Source of the DNA: Plantibacter flavus
GTDB taxonomy: Bacteria; Actinomycetota; Actinomycetes; Actinomycetales; Microbacteriaceae
Length of the DNA stretch: 64,000 bases
Assembly (NCBI RefSeq): GCF_900177615.1
Contig: NZ_FXAP01000007.1
Location: 109,886 to 173,885, forward strand
Reading direction: 5' to 3'
The position numbers and the translations under genes were made by a program. Positions 58,956 through 64,000 of this stretch are shown in pieces (the stretch's first letter is position 1; every line of letters starts with the position of its first letter). The notes beneath the pieces are model-generated. The model did not search any database. It was given only the letters and a program-made list of their open reading frames with translations, and was not told the origin of the DNA.

Positions 58956-59594
58956 CTAGCCGAGTTCCGGCTGGTCCGCGGCGGGGGCGCCGGCGGCCAC
59001 GGTGGCGAGTTCCGGCTTCGCGACGCGGGGCTTGCGAGCGGTCTTCGGCTTCGCGGGCGCCGCGGAAGCCGCTTCGGCCGGCGCGGCCTCAGCGGCGACA
59101 GCGGGGGCAGCTGCTGCCTTCGCGTCCTTGGCGGCCTTCATGCTGGCGAAGATCTGAGTCCGGATGTCCTGGCCGGCGGCGTTGGGCTCCACGGAGAGCT
59201 CCGAAGGTGCGAGGGTCTTCGAGTTCGCGATCAGCTCGCCGTTGTTGATGAGCAGATCCGCCTTGACGCCGTAGATCTTGCCGACGACCGTGCCCGCGCT
59301 GTCGGTGAGGTCGGTGACGTTGGCGCCGGCGGCCTCCGAGATCGACGCGAACTGGCTGGCGGTGTAGCGGCTCGAGTTGTTGTAGCCGGTCGGCGACTTC
59401 TCGTCCTTCTTGGACACCAGAGCCAGGGACGTCTGCCCCTTCGCCCGCTTGTCCTCGGGGTGCAGACGCACGTCGAGGTAGTGGGTCGTGACCACACCGT
59501 CCTTGCTGGCGACGCGGTTGTCGTAGCTGATGACGACGAGGTCGACATCCTTCAACGAATTCGCCCCGTGAACTTCCTTGCGCATGTCGACCAT
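58956..59594 (-). CDS. Hypothetical protein with basic Ala-rich tail, 212 aa
   Basis: Not recognised. Residues 1-140 look like a small beta-rich domain (VDLVVISYDNRVASKDGVVT; THYLDVRLHPEDKRAKGQTS; GTVVGKIYGVKADLLINNGE) that could bind nucleic acid. Residues 150-205 are an Ala/Pro/Lys-rich tail (KPKTARKPRVAKPEL) of the type seen in nucleoid and ssDNA-binding proteins. The start at 59594 is supported by AAGGGGGAAC, the same ribosome site as the polymerase gene. The regulon motif lies 113 bases upstream, leaving a long 5' leader. It precedes the AAA+ gene in the direction of transcription. Confidence 0.55.
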   Translation of the reverse strand: MVDMRKEVHGANSLKDVDLVVISYDNRVASKDGVVTTHYLDVRLHPEDKRAKGQTSLALVSKKDEKSPTGYNNSSRYTASQFASISEAAGANVTDLTDSAGTVVGKIYGVKADLLINNGELIANSKTLAPSELSVEPNAAGQDIRTQIFASMKAAKDAKAAAAPAVAAEAAPAEAASAAPAKPKTARKPRVAKPELATVAAGAPAADQPELG

Positions 59595-59705
59595 GTCGTT
59601 CCCCCTTGATGCAGTGGTCCTGAGCCGATCGGCTCGCGGTCCCGGTTGAGTGGTTGGTACTTCCACCGAATCGATCAGTAGAAGATGTGGCAAAAGTACC
59701 ATAAG

Positions 59706-59733
59706 CCTGGTTTATCAGCAAATATGAATGTTT
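59706..59733 (-). promoter_or_regulatory. Regulon motif upstream of the 212-aa protein gene
   Basis: The - strand has AAACATTCATATTTG, then CTGATAAACCAG. The 28-base block agrees with 56552-56580 at 25 positions, and at the distal half with the coupling-protein site. The gap to the start is 111 bases. Confidence 0.75.
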
Positions 59734-59743
59734 CCGGGCCCGA

Positions 59744-61963
59744 CTAGTCTCGTTCCGGCACGATGGTGGCGACGCTTGCGGCCGGCTCAGATTCCGGGTG
59801 GGACAGCAGTACGACCTCGTCGACCTGGGCGGCCAACTCCGCGGCGAGGTTGGCGTCAAGTTGGACCGTCCGGCTCCGGCGGAGGATTGCGCGCTCGCGT
59901 GCGAGCTCGGCGACATGACTGGGAAGCATGCCCGTCCCGTCGTCCGTCATCGTGAGGGCGAGATTGGCCATTGCCCGAACGTCGGAGACCGGCAGTTCCG
60001 CCACCGAGTCGCTCTGGCCGGATGCGACGAGGTAAGCGACCGCGGCGTCCAAAGCAGCGGTGCGCTTCTCGCTCGCCTGCCTGAACGCTCGCAACGTTCG
60101 ATCGCCGACGGCGACGTCCTCGGCAAAGTCGTACCGCATGTGGTGCAGGTCGAGACCTTTGACCTCTTCGAACGGGTACTCGGGAGCAGCGGTGACCTCT
60201 GCAGTGTCTCGCCCAGACGCAGGGTCGCCCGTCACGGCGAGACGAAGCCCCTTGCCCGCGAGCTTCACACGGAGGTCCTCGACCATGCCTGCATACTTCG
60301 CGCGCATTCGGCGCACTCGTTCAGCCAAGACATGCACCGCGCTGGCATCCCCTCGTGCAACCAAGCGGCCGCCGGCCTGCCCATAGACCTCGCGACCGAT
60401 GCGCTCGGCTTCGACCTCGTCTTTGGTTCGCCTCAGCGACTGGTCACGCCTCATCGATTCGAGGGAGATCACCCGCTCTCCGTACTCAGAGACCTCCTGC
60501 CAGTCCTGGTACCAGGTCGCGCTCGGTGGGGTGAAGCTGAGGAAGCTGCGGTACTTGGACGCGCACCTCGCGTGATACTCCTCCTCCTCGAGGTACAGCT
60601 CATAGAGAGCACGGGAGCTGGCTGCAGCCTGTCCCTGGTCATCAGCGGCCTCCCACACCCGGGACATCTCGTGATAGTGCTGGCGCTGCTCCGTGTGGTG
60701 ATCGAGTCGGGAGGCGAACGACCGCAGACGGAAGCCGAAACCGATGATGTCATCGTCGTCAGTCTGGGCGTGTGCCCGCTTCGCGATGACCTCGTAGTCT
60801 GCTCCCATGGCGTCGAGCATCGGTGTGCGTACCCGGAGGGCGTCGTCGGGCAGCGCGCGGAGCAGTCCATAGACCGCGTTCACAGATCGCTCGACGATGC
60901 GGTCCTCCCCCGTCGACACGAGACGGCTCCACTGCTCCTGACTGAGGCTCTCCGCCTCCCGTCGGTGATCGGCATATGCCCGGACCTCGGACATCGCTTG
61001 CGTCATGGGTGAACCGTCACGATCAAGGACTTCTCGAACGATCTGATGCACGACTCGATTCGGCTTGCGCATAGCCTCGTGATTTGTCCCAGCGCGCCAG
61101 AGGCGCCGGTCTTCGGGGAGGCAAGCCAGGAGGAACTGCGGCAGCGACTCACGGAGCATCTGTTGGTGTGCCCAGCGCTTGACGAAGGTCGTGACGTTGC
61201 GTCGTTCGTATCCGATGGCGCTCGTGAGATGGCGCACGACCTGCTTGGCGTCTAACCAAGCGTCTACCCCGCGTCGCAGCAAGCTCTTCGCACGGTCACC
61301 GATCTTGCCTCGCTGTGTTCCATCCGTGGCCATCGAGCCGCGGCCGGCGTCCACCATCGCCAGGTGACAGTGCACGTGCTCGGTATCGACCTGAATGACA
61401 CCGACGTAGCGGAGATCGTCGTAGAGGGTCCGACCCATGCGTGTGAGACCGTGCATCACGGCCAAGCGCAGCTTCATCTGATCAATGTGGCCCCGGTAGT
61501 CGCCGCGCTTCTCGCAGACGAAGTCTTCGGGGATGATGCCGTGCTTGCGGAGGTACTCCTGATCGAACGAGAGCACCGTCTTCATGACGGTGTGCCCACT
61601 CTCGAACAGGCGCTGGATGTCTGCACTCGCTGCGTGCAATTGGTCATGGGACAGTGAGACCTGCCCGTAACCGAACGCAACTCCACCTTGTCCCTGAGCG
61701 TCGGTCATCTTGCGTTTGAGCGTCCCGCGATCGCGTACGGAGACGCTCTCGGTAGCGGCCTCTCTGGCCATGTAACGCATGATGAAGTCGTCGGTGCGTT
61801 GGCGTCGGATGGGTGCGAGTGACTCCGTGGCCAGCTCCCGCGCCATGTACCGGCTCACGAACTCACCGGGGGTCCCGCCGCGGGTGCCTCGCATCTTCCC
61901 ATTGCTCGAGGGCAGTGGGATGGTGAATTCGTTGACGACGACGACGTCCTGCTTCAGACCCAT
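59744..61963 (-). CDS. MobL/MobP-like relaxase, 739 aa
   Basis: A probable conjugative relaxase. Residues 186-206 read YVGVIQVDTEHVHCHLAMVD; the H196-H198-H200 cluster with the preceding strand is the metal-binding motif of MobP/MobL relaxases. GRGSMATDGTQRGKIGDRAK follows, also typical. The nicking Tyr should be near the N-terminus; candidates are the two YMARE tyrosines at 39 and 64. These belong to a striking duplication: FVSRYMARELATES (35-48) and FIMRYMAREAATES (60-73). The C-terminal 500 residues are mainly helical and not recognised. GGGAGG precedes the ATG. With the coupling protein it makes this element potentially self-transmissible or mobilisable; the oriT was not identified. Confidence 0.72.
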   Translation of the reverse strand: MGLKQDVVVVNEFTIPLPSSNGKMRGTRGGTPGEFVSRYMARELATESLAPIRRQRTDDFIMRYMAREAATESVSVRDRGTLKRKMTDAQGQGGVAFGYGQVSLSHDQLHAASADIQRLFESGHTVMKTVLSFDQEYLRKHGIIPEDFVCEKRGDYRGHIDQMKLRLAVMHGLTRMGRTLYDDLRYVGVIQVDTEHVHCHLAMVDAGRGSMATDGTQRGKIGDRAKSLLRRGVDAWLDAKQVVRHLTSAIGYERRNVTTFVKRWAHQQMLRESLPQFLLACLPEDRRLWRAGTNHEAMRKPNRVVHQIVREVLDRDGSPMTQAMSEVRAYADHRREAESLSQEQWSRLVSTGEDRIVERSVNAVYGLLRALPDDALRVRTPMLDAMGADYEVIAKRAHAQTDDDDIIGFGFRLRSFASRLDHHTEQRQHYHEMSRVWEAADDQGQAAASSRALYELYLEEEEYHARCASKYRSFLSFTPPSATWYQDWQEVSEYGERVISLESMRRDQSLRRTKDEVEAERIGREVYGQAGGRLVARGDASAVHVLAERVRRMRAKYAGMVEDLRVKLAGKGLRLAVTGDPASGRDTAEVTAAPEYPFEEVKGLDLHHMRYDFAEDVAVGDRTLRAFRQASEKRTAALDAAVAYLVASGQSDSVAELPVSDVRAMANLALTMTDDGTGMLPSHVAELARERAILRRSRTVQLDANLAAELAAQVDEVVLLSHPESEPAASVATIVPERD

Positions 61964-62000
61964 GTGCGTGCCTCCCGTTCAGCTTGCTGGTGATTCGAAG

Positions 62001-62045
62001 ACGAGGGGCCCGTATGCGAAGCGATGCTTCGATCGGACCCCTCGT
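62001..62045 (-). terminator. Hairpin between relaxase start region and upstream gene
   Basis: 12-bp arms (acgaggggcccg / cggacccctcgt), pairing through a U-G on the transcribed - strand, with an inner gaagc/gcttc stem. It is 26 bases past the stop of the 369-aa protein gene and 38 bases before the relaxase start. Part of an oriT is an alternative explanation. Confidence 0.55.
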
Positions 62046-62070
62046 CGCGTGCCGGTCTGATGCCGGCGGC

Positions 62071-63180
62071 CTACAGGTCGTGCTGAGATTCAGCGGCAGT
62101 CTCGAGGGGCTCTTCCTCCAGCAGCTCGGAGCGAATCCGAGCAGAGCGAACGGCGGCCGTCCGTCGAGCAGCTTGAGCTGTCTCAGCCGATTCCATGGGC
62201 AGTGGGGCGAGCTCGGGATCCGGTTCGCCCAGGTCGAGGAAGCCGTTCTCGTCCACAGCGAGCTCGCCCCCCGCCGCGGGTTCTTGAGGCTGTTCCTGAA
62301 TCGTGTCGGCCGTCTCCTCGGCGCGGTACAGCTCGCCCGACCGCGCTCGCTCGATGGCGGGCGCCACGATCGTGTTGTAGAGCTCCTCAGCACTACCAGG
62401 CGACGGCGCCTCGACCGCAAGGACGGCATCCTCCGTCAACGCCTCGTCGACACGACTCCCTTGGATCTCGGAGACCAAGCGCTCGAATACTCCCGCCGGG
62501 ACGTCGCTGCGCCATTCGCCTCCGTCGTGCGACCGCTCTGGCGCGATCGCACCTGGTCGATACTCCTCGAACTGCACGTCGCTGAAGATGTCGTGGGCGG
62601 ATCCCCCTCGCGCCGGCTCGGACTGCCGTGACACCTCGGCAGCCACGACCGGGGCCTGCTCGTAGTTCGGGAAGTACGACGAGAGGTCGTAGCCGCTGTT
62701 TTGCTCGTCGAGGTCGAGCTCGCTCTGGTTGTGGACGGTCATGAAGACCAGGGGTGGCTGATCCTCCAGCTCTGGTGCGACGATCATGAAGTCTGCGGAA
62801 CCAGGGATGGCCCAGGGGATCCCCGACATCTCTTCAGGGACGCGGAACTGGTCGGTGAAGTACCCCTTGGCGACGAGATCGCCGAGCTGTCGGGGGTTGA
62901 AGTTGTAGAACGCGTCGATCGGGAGTCCCGAACCTCGTCGCAGAACCAGCTCGTCGACGCCGTAGGGCAGTTCGACTTCCGGAACCACCGAGGTGAGTTC
63001 GCCGCGGAGATGTAGGTACGGTCGGAAGTTCTCCTCGGGGCCACCGTGCAACAGCTCCACGAGCTCCACCTCGACGGTGCTCTCCATTGGGACTCCTCGC
63101 AGGGACTCCGAGGCCACCTGGCCATCCTTCATGATTCGGCCGAACCACGGATCGTTGGTCCGCAGGGGTGCAATCTTCAT
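62071..63180 (-). CDS. Hypothetical protein, 369 aa
   Basis: Not recognised. Residues 1-130 are beta-rich (MESTVEVELVELLHGGPEEN; VELPYGVDELVLRRGSGLPI). A central segment, SADFMIVAPELEDQPPLVFM, leads to a long acidic, disordered C-terminal half (Glu, Ala, Pro and Ser). AGGAGA before the ATG at 63180 decides this start against an upstream Arg-rich extension. It directly precedes the relaxase gene on the same strand and may be an accessory of the relaxosome, but no motif supports that specifically. Confidence 0.55.
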   Translation of the reverse strand: MKIAPLRTNDPWFGRIMKDGQVASESLRGVPMESTVEVELVELLHGGPEENFRPYLHLRGELTSVVPEVELPYGVDELVLRRGSGLPIDAFYNFNPRQLGDLVAKGYFTDQFRVPEEMSGIPWAIPGSADFMIVAPELEDQPPLVFMTVHNQSELDLDEQNSGYDLSSYFPNYEQAPVVAAEVSRQSEPARGGSAHDIFSDVQFEEYRPGAIAPERSHDGGEWRSDVPAGVFERLVSEIQGSRVDEALTEDAVLAVEAPSPGSAEELYNTIVAPAIERARSGELYRAEETADTIQEQPQEPAAGGELAVDENGFLDLGEPDPELAPLPMESAETAQAARRTAAVRSARIRSELLEEEPLETAAESQHDL

Positions 63181-63211
63181 CTGTCGTCTCCTGGTCGCTC
63201 TGCGCGGCTGC

Positions 63212-63658
63212 CTAAGCAGCCTTCGTGCTGGTCTTGGTACGTGGGCTCTTGGGTCGGAGTTCTGCCGCACCCATAGCCGGGGGCGCCTCACCCATAGCCG
63301 GGGGCGCCTCACCGAGAGCCCATCGGGATACGGCCTGGACGGCGCGCTTCCGGAGTCGCCACAGGCCGCGCATGAGGAACAGGACGAACGCGAAGAGCAG
63401 CCCGACGAGGAACAGTGCCGGGACGATCCACGCTGACAGCACCGTTTCCACCGGCATGTCGAGGGTCACGCCCGTTCCAGCCTTCACGAAGCCCATCGTC
63501 ATGGGGACGATCTGCACGGCCGAGAAGAACGCGAGGACGTAGTAGGCGAAGATCAACCCGACGAGCGTGACGGTTCGAGTCAGTAGGACCACACCGATCG
63601 GGACGGCCTTCCCCTTCAGTCGGGTGTTCGTGCTCGGTCTGATTTTCAGCGGTCCCAT
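63212..63658 (-). CDS. Small membrane protein with two transmembrane helices, 148 aa
   Basis: Hydrophobic segments at about residues 22-48 (IGVVLLTRTVTLVGLIFAYY) and 72-98 (VLSAWIVPALFLVGLLFAFV), with a short loop of about 25 residues between them. A basic cytoplasmic tail follows, containing a duplicated GEAPPAM unit. AGGAGATGAC before the ATG sets the start. The regulon motif lies 51 bases upstream. It is comparable in layout to small membrane components of conjugation channels, but no family was recognised. Confidence 0.6.
   Translation of the reverse strand: MGPLKIRPSTNTRLKGKAVPIGVVLLTRTVTLVGLIFAYYVLAFFSAVQIVPMTMGFVKAGTGVTLDMPVETVLSAWIVPALFLVGLLFAFVLFLMRGLWRLRKRAVQAVSRWALGEAPPAMGEAPPAMGAAELRPKSPRTKTSTKAA
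63270..63311. repeat. Perfect 21-bp tandem duplication
   Basis: Two identical 21-base units (63270-63290 and 63291-63311) encode GEAPPAM twice in the tail of the small membrane protein. Copy number may vary by slippage without breaking the frame. Confidence 0.9.
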
Positions 63659-63708
63659 GTCATCTCCTGATCGAGTAGTTCTGCTGGGCCAGCATCAGCG
63701 CCCAGTGT

Positions 63709-63735
63709 TCGTTTTTCCTCGTGTATGAGGAAAAG
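63709..63735 (-). promoter_or_regulatory. Regulon motif upstream of the small membrane-protein gene
   Basis: The - strand reads CTCATACACGAG then GAAAAACGA. It is the centre of a longer inverted repeat, TTTTCCTC gtgtat GAGGAAAA on the + strand (63713-63734). It ends 51 bases before the start. The 14-mer ACGAGGAAAAACGA is shared exactly with the 9.5 and 54.1 kb sites. Confidence 0.7.
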
Positions 63736-63752
63736 ACTATCAGCAGACGGCT

Positions 63753-63786
63753 GCGGCCGCCCGTTCCAAAGGAACCGGGCGGCCGC
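63753..63786 (-). terminator. GC-rich hairpin after the gene at the right edge
   Basis: Arms gcggccgcccgttcc and ggaaccgggcggccgc pair with one bulged base and a 3-base loop, 25 bases past the stop of the partial gene. Confidence 0.65.
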
Positions 63787-63810
63787 GGAATCGATGAAGG
63801 TGGGTCGCCC

Positions 63811-64000
63811 CTAGCCTGAGCTGCGAGCGGGTGACATCGACGCGTATCCACTGACGTCGGAGATTGCGCCGTCTCCATCCACTGTCAGGAAGATCGTGGC
63901 GACCCGCACTGCAGTGCCGAGGCCGTCGGAGGACTTCGCCTGGACGTCGACGAGCACGAGGTACCGGTAGTCGAGGCCGTCAACCGACAGCACCCTCGCC
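63811..64000 (-). CDS. C-terminal part of a possible TcpC/VirB8-like transfer protein; 5' end outside window
   Basis: The open frame runs off the right edge; an internal ATG/GTG near 63993 is not a safe start. The visible 62 residues read VLSVDGLDYRYLVLVDVQAK, then AVRVATIFLTVDGDGAISDV and SGYASMSPARSSG. Paired strands with a final 'dv.gY.s..pAR' pattern resemble the end of the NTF2-like external domain of TcpC/VirB8-type conjugation proteins. That is consistent with the neighbouring coupling protein and relaxase. The match is by pattern only. Confidence 0.4.
   Translation of the reverse strand, partial: ARVLSVDGLDYRYLVLVDVQAKSSDGLGTAVRVATIFLTVDGDGAISDVSGYASMSPARSSG

Noticed and set aside
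61964..62070. oriT beside the relaxase gene
   Set aside because: A hairpin is present at 62001-62045, but no conserved nick sequence was recognisable, and a terminator explains it equally well.
63270..63311. Tandem 21-bp units as an iteron origin or CRISPR repeat
   Set aside because: Only two adjacent copies, in frame within a gene tail, with no spacers; a simple coding duplication explains them.
44300..63735. Regulon motifs as ordinary host promoters
   Set aside because: No consistent TTGACA/TATAAT pair at 16-18 bp was found across the eight sites; only isolated hexamers (TTGACT at 44.3 kb, TATAGT at 50.0 kb) match.
1..64000. tRNA, rRNA, transposase, integrase or attachment sites
   Set aside because: None recognised by eye on either strand; a tRNAscan, Infernal and IS search would be needed to exclude them formally.

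Overview
This 64 kb window is part of a large high-GC mobile element, most likely a conjugative plasmid, integrated element or phage-plasmid of an actinobacterium. The evidence is the GC-rich codon use, an Lsr2-type protein (an actinobacterial nucleoid factor), AGGAGG-like ribosome sites, and replication genes alongside a conjugation-type coupling protein and relaxase. No capsid, tail or terminase gene, rRNA, tRNA or CRISPR array was seen. The genus cannot be fixed from sequence reading alone.

The left arm (1-40.9 kb) is almost entirely on the + strand and reads as long, tightly packed operons with many ATGA or GTGA overlaps. It carries a replication toolkit: the end of a D5/SF3-type replicative helicase, a family B DNA polymerase with proofreading motifs, an archaeo-eukaryotic-type primase, a SNF2-like helicase, a UvrD-like helicase with a large unknown N-terminal region, a VRR-NUC nuclease and a possible ssDNA-binding protein. 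It also carries a MoxR ATPase/VWA pair, a ClpA/B-like double AAA+ protein, a redoxin, a MazF-like toxin with an acidic partner, an eight-repeat helicase-associated-domain protein, a methyltransferase-like protein lacking the NPPY motif, a DNA-binding-domain-less Lsr2 and many small unknown proteins. At 32.0-34.7 kb a small islet of mostly opposite-strand genes interrupts the operon. It includes two membrane proteins with near-identical starts and an internally deleted SRAP gene. A MazG-like gene at 38.7 kb is frameshifted at a C7 tract.

The right arm (40.97-64 kb) is entirely on the - strand and converges on the left arm at a hairpin near 40.92 kb. It holds an HU-like protein, a large unknown protein, a single-chain multisubunit-type RNA polymerase (1860 aa), a TraG/VirD4-like coupling protein, a coiled-coil tail-anchored protein, a second ClpA-like AAA+ protein, a MobL-like relaxase and small membrane or secretion-like proteins.

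The RNA polymerase is the most interesting feature. One chain contains both a beta-type active-site barrel (GDK...HGNKGV) and a beta-prime-type barrel (DFDGD, followed by bridge-helix-like sequence). Upstream of eight genes lies a shared partly palindromic motif, CTNRTWWAYNAG, often followed on the gene side by an AAAACGA box. These genes include the polymerase itself, the coupling protein, both large structural-looking proteins, the second AAA+ protein and a distant LysM envelope protein. Seven of the eight are in the right arm. A working model is that this element carries its own RNA polymerase or a dedicated regulator for a conjugation regulon. GC-rich hairpins, mostly without U-tracts, separate most transcription units.
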